Of a DNA stretch of 64,000 nucleotides, positions 1-8,999 are shown one piece after another (the first letter of the stretch is position 1; each line of letters begins with the position of its first letter). The notes under the pieces are model-generated. The model saw nothing but the letters and a program-made list of their open reading frames with translations. It searched no databases and was not told the DNA's origin. A program made the position numbers and the translations under genes. Source of the DNA: Bradyrhizobium sp. 141 (GTDB lineage: Bacteria > Pseudomonadota > Alphaproteobacteria > Rhizobiales > Xanthobacteraceae); the NCBI RefSeq assembly GCF_023074055.1, contig NZ_JADPKR010000080.1, positions 186,001-250,000 on the forward strand, read 5' to 3'.

Positions 1-97
1 GGCGGCGATGCTGCTTCAGTTCAAGTCCCATGCTGTAGCCGCCGGCGGGCGCGTGGACCGTTGCAGGATTGTGGCTGACGATGTGAGCTGGGGGCAT
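1..97 (-). CDS. RidA-family protein, N-terminal part only (runs off the left edge)
   Basis: Reading the minus strand from the ATG at 97-95 gives an open frame of 32 codons that is still open at base 1. It contains HAPAGGYSMGLELK, which resembles the start of RidA/YjgF/YER057c proteins, where a proline- and glycine-rich opening leads into the first beta strands. RidA proteins deaminate reactive enamine or imine intermediates such as 2-aminoacrylate; some relatives have other roles. Only about a quarter of a normal 115-130 residue protein is inside the window, so no catalytic arginine can be checked. The gene is divergent from the LysR-type regulator at 226, with about 128 bases between the two starts, which suggests the regulator may act on it. 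Family assignment rests on a short stretch and is moderate. Confidence 0.55.
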   Translation of the reverse strand, partial: MPPAHIVSHNPATVHAPAGGYSMGLELKQHRR

Positions 98-225
98 GGG
101 CTTCTCCGGGTTGCGGGCCGAACCCTATCCGGCGGCATCGCGGCGGCGCAAAGCATCATTCCTGCGGTTCAGCGCAAGAAAATCTATTGCAAGGCCGTGC
201 TCCATCGGTGTCAAAGTGCGGCGCG

Positions 226-852
226 ATGACCTACGCCCTTCCCCCACTCAACGCGCTCCTCGCCTTCGAGGCCGCCGCCCGGCATCTCAGCTTCAAGCTC
301 GCCGCGCACGAGTTGCATGTGACGCCGGCCGCCGTGGGGCAGCAGGTGAAGGCGCTGGAGGCACGCCTCGGCGTGCGCCTGTTCGATCGGCTGCATAAGC
401 AGCTCATCCTCACCGCGGCCGGCCAGGCCTATCTGCCCGGGATATCCGAAGGCTTTCGTCACATTGCAGAGGCGACCTCACAGCTGAAGCCGGCAGGTGC
501 GGTGCTGCTGCAATTGGGGGTCCATGGCAGCCTCGACCTGCGCCGCCTCGCGTTGGAAGAGTTTCGCAGCACGCATGCGGAGATCGGTCTGCGGGTGCTG
601 CAGCCCGCCGGCCTGCACGAGCTGGTCGAAGGCAAGGTCGACCTGCTGATAGCTCGCGGTCTTGGCCACCATCCCGGCTATCGCTGCGACCGGATCGATG
701 AGGGATCGGGTTTGGGTGATTGGCTGGTTGCGCCCGAAGGCACGGCGGACTGCCCCGAGGTCGTCAGTTTTCGCGAATGGCTGCGCACCCTGCAGGCTGA
801 GAAGCCGCGCGCAAGCCACCGCCCTCGCCTGGTCGGCATCAGCGGACGCTGA
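226..852 (+). CDS. Short LysR-type (GcvA-like) transcriptional regulator
   Basis: The 208-residue product opens with LPPLNALLAFEAAARHLSF and HVTPAAVGQQVKALEARLG, the winged helix-turn-helix of GcvA-type LysR regulators (residues about 6-65). The effector-binding half is much shorter than usual: LysR proteins are about 300 residues. After the first part of subdomain I (to about DRIDEG, residue 160) the sequence goes directly to DWLVAPEG and FREWL, which in full-length GcvA proteins lie at the extreme C-terminus. The pattern fits an in-frame loss of roughly 80-90 residues. DNA binding should be intact but effector sensing is doubtful. I chose the ATG at 226 because the family motif follows at once; the frame is also open upstream to 187. 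It is divergent from the RidA-like gene. Confidence 0.8.
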   Translation: MTYALPPLNALLAFEAAARHLSFKLAAHELHVTPAAVGQQVKALEARLGVRLFDRLHKQLILTAAGQAYLPGISEGFRHIAEATSQLKPAGAVLLQLGVHGSLDLRRLALEEFRSTHAEIGLRVLQPAGLHELVEGKVDLLIARGLGHHPGYRCDRIDEGSGLGDWLVAPEGTADCPEVVSFREWLRTLQAEKPRASHRPRLVGISGR

Positions 853-973
853 GGGGGCTTGCTGACAGGCCGTGGTTTGAGCTGGCGCGAAGGACGTTTG
901 ACACGTCGGGCGAAACAGGATCACAAATTCAACGTGACGCCGGTCTTATGTCTGGGGGAGCCCTGAGCTCGTG

Positions 974-2101
974 ATGGCTGCAATCGATCGTCGAACCGTT
1001 CTCATGGGTGGGGGAGCCCTTCTCATGGCGACAAACCCGCTTGCGGCCGCTCTATTCGAGTGGCAGTCGGTAACGCCGCCCGATGCAGGCTTTGCGCCTG
1101 ATCTCGATGCGCGGCTCGACAAGCTGATCACGGACAATCGCGCCTGGGGCCTGCATGGCGTCGTCGTGACGCGCATGGGCAAGCTCGTGCTCGAACGTTA
1201 TTTCGCCGGCGAGGATGAAGTCTGGGGCGCTCCTCGCGGCCGCGTCGCGTTCGGTCCCGAAACGCTGCACGACCTGCGCTCGGTCACGAAAAGCATTCTC
1301 GGCCTGCTCTATGGTATCGCGCTCGATCTCGGCAAGGTGCCCGCACCTGACCAGAAGCTGATCGCGCAATTCCCCGACTATGCCGACGCCGCTACTGATC
1401 CCCGCCTCCAGCGTCTCACCATCGCGCACGCGCTCACCATGACGCTGGGGTTCGACTGGAACGAGGACATTCCCTACCAGGAGCCGAACAACAGCGAAAT
1501 TCAGATGGAGAAGGCGCCCGATCGCCTGCGCTACATCTTCAGCCGCCCCTTCATTTCCGATCCGGGCACGCGCTGGATCTACGGCGCGGCCGGCACCGAA
1601 CTCATCGGACAGTTGCTGGTGAAAGGCGTCGGCCAATCGCTGCCGGATTTTGCGCGCGCAAACCTGTTCGATCTTATAGGTATCGGCCCGACCGAATGGA
1701 CCAAGGGATTCAACGGGCAACCCGCGCCCGCATCCGGCCTGCGCATGACGCCGCGCGATCTTGCCCGCATCGGCCAATTGATCCTCAACCGCGGGCAATG
1801 GGACGGGCGTCAGATCGTTTCGGCGGACTGGCTCGCGAAATCGTTCCAGCCCTGCGTGCCCTGCGACGAGCAGCGCCGATACGGCTATTTCTGGTACAGC
1901 GGCGATCTGCAGTACGGCCATCCGCCGAACCGCCCGATCACACACTGGGTCGGCGGCTTCGGCTATGGCGGCCAGCGTCTGTTCGCAATGGCTGACCTCG
2001 GCGTCGTGGTCGCCATCACCTGCGGAAATTACGCCGACGAGAAGCAATGGATGCCGCCGATCCGGGTGATCCGCGACGTCGTATTGGCCGGGCTGAGGTG
2101 A
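974..2101 (+). CDS. Exported serine hydrolase of the beta-lactamase (class C / esterase) family
   Basis: The 375-residue protein starts with a probable twin-arginine leader (DRRTVLMGGG followed by a hydrophobic stretch ending near ATNPLAAA), which suggests export of a folded enzyme. It carries the class C beta-lactamase/penicillin-binding-protein fold: the nucleophile motif S-V-T-K (Ser103, Lys106), a tyrosine motif in the form W-I-Y-G-A-A-G, and a late HWVGGFGYGGQ segment in the position of the third motif. These proteins act as esterases, D-aminopeptidases or 6-aminohexanoate-dimer-type hydrolases; true beta-lactamase activity is not implied. GTG at 971 directly precedes the ATG at 974; a GGGGGAG stretch about 12 bases upstream could serve either. 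No operon partner is evident. Confidence 0.8.
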   Translation: MAAIDRRTVLMGGGALLMATNPLAAALFEWQSVTPPDAGFAPDLDARLDKLITDNRAWGLHGVVVTRMGKLVLERYFAGEDEVWGAPRGRVAFGPETLHDLRSVTKSILGLLYGIALDLGKVPAPDQKLIAQFPDYADAATDPRLQRLTIAHALTMTLGFDWNEDIPYQEPNNSEIQMEKAPDRLRYIFSRPFISDPGTRWIYGAAGTELIGQLLVKGVGQSLPDFARANLFDLIGIGPTEWTKGFNGQPAPASGLRMTPRDLARIGQLILNRGQWDGRQIVSADWLAKSFQPCVPCDEQRRYGYFWYSGDLQYGHPPNRPITHWVGGFGYGGQRLFAMADLGVVVAITCGNYADEKQWMPPIRVIRDVVLAGLR

Positions 2102-2142
2102 GCGGAGCACTTCGAACTTCGCAGTTCACCGCAAGCGATGAC

Positions 2143-2279
2143 CCGTCATCCTGAGGTGCGAGGCGAGCGATGCGAAAAGCATCGCATGCGGAGCCTCGAA
2201 GGATGAACGGCCGAGATGCACAGGCCGGGGCCATCGCCCTTCGAGGGCCGCTGAAGAAACGGCCACCTTAGGGTGACGG
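2143..2279. repeat. Composite palindromic intergenic repeat
   Basis: The outer ends form an imperfect inverted repeat: CCGTCATCCTGAGGTG at 2143-2158 pairs with 2264-2279 with two mismatches. Nested inside are CGAGGC (2159-2164) with GCCTCG (2193-2198), and GCGATGC (2167-2173) with GCATCGC (2179-2185) around a GAAAA loop. The result could fold as a long branched hairpin in RNA or DNA. The 'cgtcatcctgagg ... cctcgaaggatga ... agggtgacgg' layout is familiar from abundant intergenic repeats in Bradyrhizobium and Rhodopseudomonas genomes. The right arm contains the stop codon of the ABC ATPase gene ending at 2268. It lies between two convergent genes and may help end transcription from either side. 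Confidence 0.75.
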
Positions 2280-3303
2280 AGATAGAGCGAGGCTCGCTGC
2301 ACCGATCTCCTCACTCCGCCAGCACCTCACCGCATGCCCGTCGGCGCGCGTCTCCAGCGACGGCCCCGGCTCTCTCCGGCACATGTCTTCCGCATACCGA
2401 CAGCGCGGGCTGAAGGCGCATCCGTTCGGCGGGTTGAGCGGGTTGGGAAGATCGCCGCCCGTCGTCGCCAGCGGTGCGTGGCGCAGCGGATCGGGGATGG
2501 CGGCGATCAGGGCTTGCGTGTACGGGTGCGCCGGGCGTTCGAATATCTCGCGCCAGTCGCCGTTCTCGACGATGCGGCCGAGATACATCACGGCGACCCT
2601 GTCGCTCATGTGCTCGACGACGCCGAGGTCGTGGCTGATCATGATGTAGGAGAGGCCGAGCGTCTCCTTCAACTCCAGCAGCAGATTGATGATCTGGGCG
2701 CGGATGGAGACGTCGAGCGCCGAGACCGGTTCGTCGCAGATGACGATCTTGGGATTGAGGATCAGGGCGCGCGCAATGCCAATGCGCTGGCGCTGGCCGC
2801 CGGAGAATTCATGCGGGTAGCGGCCCGACTGTTCCGGCCGCAGGCCCACATGTCGCAGCATCGTCGCAACGCGATCCTCGATCTCGCTTTTCGCGGTCAC
2901 GCCGTGCACGCGCAGCGGATCTTCAAGCGTGCGACGCACGGTCTGGCGCGGATTGAGCGAAGCGTAGGGATCCTGAAACACCATCTGCACGGTGCGGGCC
3001 AACGCCTTGCGATCGCCGGATTGCCGGTTCGTGACGACCTCGCCATCCAGCACGATGCGGCCGCGCGTCGGCGTCAGGAGGCCGAGGATCGACAATGCGA
3101 CCGTCGACTTGCCGGAGCCGGACTCGCCGACGAGGCCGAGGCATTCACCCCGCCTCAAGCTGAGGTCGACGCCGTCGACGGCCCGGAGCAGCCGCCGGCC
3201 GCCGCCCAGCAAGCCGCCGCCCAGCGGAAAATGCACCGCGAGATCCTCGACGCCGAGGATGAGATCGTCGTCCGGCCTCGCCTTGCCCTGCACGAGTTGC
3301 GGC

Positions 3304-3311
<8 letters not shown>
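2268..3311 (-). CDS. Peptide ABC transporter, second ATPase (DppF/OppF type)
   Basis: The 347-residue cytoplasmic ATPase energises the importer encoded just upstream. It has the Walker A motif GESGSGKST, the ABC signature FSGGQRQRIG, the Walker B segment VICDEPVSALD and the H-loop MISHD. It ends with the oligopeptide-family C-terminal extension, including a CAFSPRCRYAEDMC segment related to the cysteine-rich tail of DppD/OppD-type ATPases. The ATG at 3311 overlaps the end of the preceding ATPase gene by eight bases (ATGCATGA), so translation is probably coupled. The longer open frame up to 3620 is antisense-style shadow inside the neighbour. The last three codons and the TAA stop fall inside the palindromic repeat at 2143-2279. 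Confidence 0.92.
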
Positions 3312-4280
<969 letters not shown>

Positions 4281-4284
<4 letters not shown>

Positions 4285-5102
4285 GTCCGCCGGCTCCGCG
4301 ATTGGGGATCGAGGATGTCGCGCAGGCCGTCGCCGAGCAAATTGAGGCCGAGCACCGTCAGGAAGATGGCAAGGCCCGGAAAGATCGAGAGCCACGGCGC
4401 CGTCGTGATCTGCTCGCGGGCTTCCGACAGCATGCTGCCCCAGCTCGGAAAAGGCGGACGGACGCCGAGGCCGAGGAACGACAATGCGGCCTCGGACAGC
4501 ACCGCGCTGCCCATGCCGAGCGTGCCGATGACGACGATCGGTCCGAGCATGTTGGGTAGCAGCTGCGTGATCATGATCCGCAAATCGCCATAGCCGAGCA
4601 CGGTTGCTGCCTGCACATAACCCTGGCTCCTGAGCGACAGCGCCGAGGCCCGTGCGATCCGGCAGGTGAAGGACCAGTTGGTCAGACCGAGAGCGATGAG
4701 CAGGCTCGTCAGGCCAGGACCGAGCACCGCCATGATGGCGAGCGCGAAGATCAGCGAGGGGATCGCGAGCATGACATTGGTCAGGGCGTTGACGACATCG
4801 TCCCACCAGCCGCCCCAATAGCCGGCGCTCAGGCCCAGGGCCACGCCGATGACGCTGTTGATCAGCTGCGAGATGATGCCAACCGTCAGCGAGACCCGCG
4901 CGCCGTACACGACGCGGGAATAGATATCGCGGCCCTGGTCATCGGTCCCGAACCACCAGGTCCAGCTCGGCGGCTCCTCCGCGTTCATGAGGTTGGCGTC
5001 CATGACGGGATCGGTGTGCGCCAGCCAGGGCGCTAGCAGGCCGACGAAGATCGCAAGCGCGAACAACACCCCACCGATGACGAGATTGGCGCGGAGCTTC
5101 AT
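4281..5102 (-). CDS. Peptide ABC transporter permease (DppC/OppC type)
   Basis: The 273-residue inner-membrane permease has an N-terminal membrane segment, then a short periplasmic stretch with WWFGTDDQGRDIYSRVVYGAR, which is the OppC/DppC N-terminal signature. The rest is the binding-protein-dependent transport domain with about five further membrane segments. The cytoplasmic coupling (EAA) region is seen around YVQAATVLGYGDLRIM and is followed by QLLPNMLGPIVV. It would form a heterodimeric channel with the upstream permease. Start and stop both make ATGA overlaps with its neighbours. Confidence 0.93.
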
Positions 5103-6022
5103 GCGTATCTGATCCTGGGATCGATCACGCCGTAGAGCACGTCGATCAGCAGATTGATCGCGAGAAAGGCCAGCACCACCACGAGAATGGAGCCCTGGAC
5201 GGCTGGAATGTCACGCTGGAGCACGCTGTCGACCAGTAGTGAGCCGATGCCTGGCCAGGAGAACAGCTTTTCGACGACGACGGCCTGCCCCATCAGTCCG
5301 CCGAATTGCAGGCCGACGGTCGTGAGGATGATGACGAGCGCATTGCGCATCACGTGCCACTTCACGACCCTGGTCTCGCTCATGCCCTTCGAGCGTGCGG
5401 TGCGGACGAAATCAGCGGTCATGATCTCGAGGACCGCGGCGCGGGTGGTGCGGGCGAAAAGCGCCATGGGCGAGACACCGAGCGTCACGGCCGGCAATAG
5501 CAGATATTTCAGTCCGCCGTCGCCATAGCCAAAACTCGGCAGCCAGCCGAGCTTCAACGCAAATAGATACATCAGCACCAGTCCGAGCCAGAATTTGGCG
5601 ATGGACAGGCCCGAGACCGCCACGACCATCGCAAGCGTGTCGACGATACCGCCGGGGCGGAGCGCTGCGATGAAACCAAGCGGCACGCCGATCACGACGG
5701 CAAACGCCATGGCGGCAAATATGAGTTGCAGCGTCGGCCATGCCCGCTTGGCGATCATGGCCGTGACCGGCTCGCGCGTTCGGAACGAGGTCCCGAAATC
5801 ACCGGTCGCGAGCTTGGCAATGTAGACGCCGAAGCGCACATAGACGGGATCGTCGAGGCCGAGCTGCTTTTTCATGCGCAGCTCGACCTGGGGATCCGCA
5901 TCATCGCTCATGCTCGAAGCGATGCTGCCGGGAACGACGCTGAACAGCACGAAGACCAGCAGCACGACGGCAAGCACGGTCGGAATGGTCTGCAGGAGTC
6001 GACGGAACAGGAACGAGAGCAT
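5099..6022 (-). CDS. Peptide ABC transporter permease (DppB/OppB type)
   Basis: The product of about 307 residues opens with LSFLFRRLLQTIPTVLAVVLLVF, the usual first membrane helix of DppB/OppB permeases. The characteristic PVYVRFGVYI segment and a C-terminal transport domain ending in LYGVIDPRIRY follow. It forms the other half of the transport channel. The ATG at 6022 and a GTG at 6028 are both possible starts. A purine-rich GAGAGG lies a few bases upstream and suits either, so the start is uncertain by two codons. It overlaps the next permease by an ATGA and follows the binding-protein gene by about 60 bases. Confidence 0.92.
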   Translation of the reverse strand: MLSFLFRRLLQTIPTVLAVVLLVFVLFSVVPGSIASSMSDDADPQVELRMKKQLGLDDPVYVRFGVYIAKLATGDFGTSFRTREPVTAMIAKRAWPTLQLIFAAMAFAVVIGVPLGFIAALRPGGIVDTLAMVVAVSGLSIAKFWLGLVLMYLFALKLGWLPSFGYGDGGLKYLLLPAVTLGVSPMALFARTTRAAVLEIMTADFVRTARSKGMSETRVVKWHVMRNALVIILTTVGLQFGGLMGQAVVVEKLFSWPGIGSLLVDSVLQRDIPAVQGSILVVVLAFLAINLLIDVLYGVIDPRIRYA

Positions 6023-6082
6023 CGGCACTTTTCCTCTCTCCCTCCATCACATGACGCGATGGAGGGAGCGCGACAGCGCGCG

Positions 6083-7675
6083 TCACTTCGCGGGCGAGGT
6101 CTCGTCGACCCAGAGGTCCTCGACGTTCTGATGGGTCAGCTCCGTCGCATTCAGCTGAACGCCCTTGAGCCAAGGCTGCACCGCCATGACCGCCTTGTTG
6201 TAGTTGAAGAACCAGACCGGCGCCTCCTCATAGAGCAGCGCATTGGCCTTTTGCAGCAGCTGGATGCGCTTGGCGGGATCGTCGGCCTGCCCGGCCTCGT
6301 CGACGATCTTGTCGAACTCGGCGTTCTTGAAGGTCATGTAGTTGCAGGCCGGCTGCGGCGTCGACGAGTGGAAGCATTTGAGCGCGGCCTGCGGATCCGG
6401 ACCGCTCGCCTGGGAATAGATGAAGGCCTGATAGTCGCCGCTGCGAACCACCTCCGCCAGCACCGCGGTCTCGACCTGCTTGACCTTGGCCTTGATGCCC
6501 ACCTTGTCCAGCATCGGGATGACGGCTGAGACGATCGGCAGGCCCCAGCTTTCATTCTGGCTGGTGGTCCATTCAAATTCGAAGCCGTTGGGATAGCCGG
6601 CCTCGGCGAGCAGTTGCTTGGCCTTGGCGGGATCGTAGGGGTACGGCTTCATCGCCTTGTCGTAGGCCGGAGCGGTCAGCGGCAGCCAGCTGGTGGCGCG
6701 GTAGGCCTTGCCCTTGACCAGCTTGTTGATGATCAAATCGGTGTCGATCGCGTAGTTGATGGCCTGCCGGACGCGCTTATCGGCGAACGGCTTGAACGAG
6801 GGATTCATGCCCATGTAGCGCGTGAAGACCTCGGCGACCTCGACGATGGTGCCCTTGAGGGCGGCGTCGGATTGATAGGCGACGTATTGCGCCGGCCCCA
6901 GCACCGAGGTGTCGATCTCCTTGTTGCGGAAGGCGACATCGCGGGCCGCGGCTTCGCCCATGACCGACACGACGATCTTGTCGGCATAGGGCTTGCCGGG
7001 CTTGTAGAACCGCTCCCACCGCTCCAGCACGATGCGCGATCCCGGCACGTGCTCGACGAACTTGAACGGTCCGAGACCGATCGGCTTCTGGATAAAGCTT
7101 TCCTTGGCCCCTTCGTCGGCGGGATAGATCGAGGTCAGCGCGGTGAAGAAGTAGAAGCCGGGATCGACCTTCTCTGTCAGCTTCATTTCGAGAGTGAAAT
7201 CGTCGATTTTCTTCAGGCCGGAGATCTCCTTGGCCTGGCCCTTCTCGACCGCGGCCGCGCCCTCGATCACGCGGACGAAACGCGCACCGGGAAAGGCTTT
7301 GGTGCCGTCCATGATGCGGGTGTAGGACCAGATGACGTCGTCAGCCGTCATCTTGCGGCCGTTGTGGAAATAGGCGTCGTCGCGCAGCTTGAAGGTGTGA
7401 ACGAGGCCGCCGCCCGAGACCAAATCCTCCTTGGCCAGTTCCAGCACCGGCTTACCCTCAGCGGAATTCCAGATGTAGAGCGAGCGATGCAGCGCCTTGG
7501 CGTAGATCTCGTCCTGGGCGCGCTGCGTGGTGTGAATGTCGAGGCTCGTGAAACTCGAGCCATACGGCGCGGTCATGCGGATGGTTCCGCCCTTGCGTGG
7601 GGTCTGGGCCTCCGCCGCCGATCCGGCGAGCGCCAGTCCCAAACCAGCGACGATCGCAATCATCCTGAACATCAT
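6083..7675 (-). CDS. Peptide-binding periplasmic protein of an ABC importer (family 5, DppA-like)
   Basis: The 530-residue protein has a clear signal peptide (about residues 1-23, ending AEAQ) and belongs to solute-binding protein family 5. Evidence is the N-terminal GGTIRMTAPYG region, VHTFKLRDDAYFHNGRKMTADDVIWSY (the conserved 'forms F-x-x-G ... A-x-D-V' block) and the repeated periplasmic domains typical of DppA/OppA. It would capture a peptide, opine or similar ligand and deliver it to the two permeases. Ligand identity cannot be read from sequence. It is the first gene of the five-gene minus-strand operon, and its promoter should lie between 7676 and about 7960. Confidence 0.92.
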   Translation of the reverse strand: MMFRMIAIVAGLGLALAGSAAEAQTPRKGGTIRMTAPYGSSFTSLDIHTTQRAQDEIYAKALHRSLYIWNSAEGKPVLELAKEDLVSGGGLVHTFKLRDDAYFHNGRKMTADDVIWSYTRIMDGTKAFPGARFVRVIEGAAAVEKGQAKEISGLKKIDDFTLEMKLTEKVDPGFYFFTALTSIYPADEGAKESFIQKPIGLGPFKFVEHVPGSRIVLERWERFYKPGKPYADKIVVSVMGEAAARDVAFRNKEIDTSVLGPAQYVAYQSDAALKGTIVEVAEVFTRYMGMNPSFKPFADKRVRQAINYAIDTDLIINKLVKGKAYRATSWLPLTAPAYDKAMKPYPYDPAKAKQLLAEAGYPNGFEFEWTTSQNESWGLPIVSAVIPMLDKVGIKAKVKQVETAVLAEVVRSGDYQAFIYSQASGPDPQAALKCFHSSTPQPACNYMTFKNAEFDKIVDEAGQADDPAKRIQLLQKANALLYEEAPVWFFNYNKAVMAVQPWLKGVQLNATELTHQNVEDLWVDETSPAK

Positions 7676-7964
7676 GAGTCCCCCAACAACGCAGGTGCAT
7701 GCCGATCAGAGATTTGATCATTCGCAGCCAGTCGAAGGCAAGCTTCGTTTTTGATGGAGACCAATGTCGGTTCCGAGGGCGGCCCGTTTTCAACGAGGAA
7801 ACCTCCGAGACCGGGTTGCATCCCCGCAGCGATACAAGCCGCCGATTGACGCGGTGCGTCATCAGGCGGCCGGGACCAGTGAACATTTTTCGCGGTCGAC
7901 GCGACCAAGCTCTGGATCGTTACCTGAGCCTCAGGAATCGCGAAAAACACGGATCGCGGGAAAC

Positions 7965-8849
7965 ATGAAACGCCGAAAGCTAGGTATCCTGCTCGCCGGC
8001 AGTCTGGTCGCCGCGACGGCGGCGATGGCGATCCCGGTCACGCCGGACCCTGTCCGCGACCGCCCGACGAACACCATCCATATCAACTGGTCCCACACCA
8101 CGCGGTCCAACGGGTATGTCGACGATACATGGTGGGCCCTCAGGGACCGTTGCGCCCCGGACTACCTTGGCGAGCGCCTGCTCTGCGATGCCATCGGGCT
8201 TTTGGCGGGGGCCACCAGCCGAACGTTCGAAGCCAAAATGTCCGACGATGTGGGCCTGCCGCTGGCCGACCGTTGGGGCCTGATGACCGCGAAGAATTCA
8301 CCCTTCATCCGGTCGGCTCACGTCGAGACGCCGCTCGGTCTCGAGGCCGTGCTCGGCTTCTATCGCATTGCACTCGAAAAGCGCGGCTGGACTGAAAACG
8401 ACGGTGCGGTCGTCGGGCCTGATAGGGCCGTTGTCACCTTCACGACGTCAGATGGGCCGGCGCTGCTCCGGCTTGTCCGTCAGGACAACACGACGATTGC
8501 CGACCTGTCGCTGCGCAAGCTGTTGGCCGCCACGTCCAGCATCCGGCCGGCGCCGGGCCGAGTGACGTTGTTGCTCGGCAACAAGACGGATGAAGCGGCC
8601 GACATCACCGTCGATGAGCGAACCATCAGACTGGCGGCTCACGCCGGAGAGAAACTGATCAACTCCGACGCCGCCGCGGACGAATTGCCTGAGAGCCAGA
8701 AGATCGATCTGCCGCCGGGCAGGTACAAGGTCACCCTCAAGCTCGAAGGCAGCGCGGCGCAGAAGCGGGAATTCGAGGTCGCGGCCGACGAGACCTGGGG
8801 CCTGCTGGTCGGTCCTGAGGGTGCACCGCTGCCGATACGGCTTTATTGA
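7965..8849 (+). CDS. Exported protein of unknown function
   Basis: I do not recognise the family. The 294-residue product begins with a signal peptide (MKRRKLGILLAGSLVAATAAMA) and appears to have two parts. Residues about 30-180 include a segment with two cysteines (RDRCAPDYLGERLLCDA) that could form a disulfide, and a FYRIALEKRGW helix. The C-terminal part (about 195-294) reads like a beta-sandwich that presents LPPGRYKVTLKLEG, a pattern seen in PEGA-like or transthyretin-like periplasmic domains. The ATG at 7965 is chosen because the signal peptide begins there; the frame is open upstream to 7764. It is divergent from the peptide importer operon and has no co-directional neighbour. Confidence 0.7.
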   Translation: MKRRKLGILLAGSLVAATAAMAIPVTPDPVRDRPTNTIHINWSHTTRSNGYVDDTWWALRDRCAPDYLGERLLCDAIGLLAGATSRTFEAKMSDDVGLPLADRWGLMTAKNSPFIRSAHVETPLGLEAVLGFYRIALEKRGWTENDGAVVGPDRAVVTFTTSDGPALLRLVRQDNTTIADLSLRKLLAATSSIRPAPGRVTLLLGNKTDEAADITVDERTIRLAAHAGEKLINSDAAADELPESQKIDLPPGRYKVTLKLEGSAAQKREFEVAADETWGLLVGPEGAPLPIRLY

Positions 8850-8864
8850 AGGCGCCTCTCTCAC

Positions 8865-8981
8865 CTCGTCATTGCGAGCGCAGCTCTCTCCACCGTCATT
8901 GCGAGGAGCCGTTGCGACGAAGCAATCCAGAGTCTTCCCGGAGCGGCAGTCTGGATTGCTTCGCTGCGCTCGCAATGACGG
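8865..8981. repeat. Palindromic repeat, 'cgtcattgcgag' family (copy 1)
   Basis: The full element at 8894-8981 has ends CCGTCATTGCGAG and CTCGCAATGACGG as an inverted repeat, and internal arms around GAAGCAATCCAGA / TCTGGATTGCTTCG. A partial extra end copy (cgtcattgcgagcgcagc) lies just before it at about 8867-8884. It is nearly identical to the reverse complement of the element at 54034-54121, differing mainly in the central loop. This is a widespread intergenic repeat type in Bradyrhizobium and relatives. It lies between the convergent ends of the exported protein gene and mtnK, where it may act as a transcription end point. Confidence 0.85.
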
Positions 8982-8999
8982 AACGCTGGCGCGACGTCT

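Noticed and set aside
8894-8981. Palindromic elements as insertion sequences or attachment sites
   Set aside because: They carry no transposase, no target-site duplication is evident, and the tRNA genes here are not flanked by integrase or duplicated tRNA ends.
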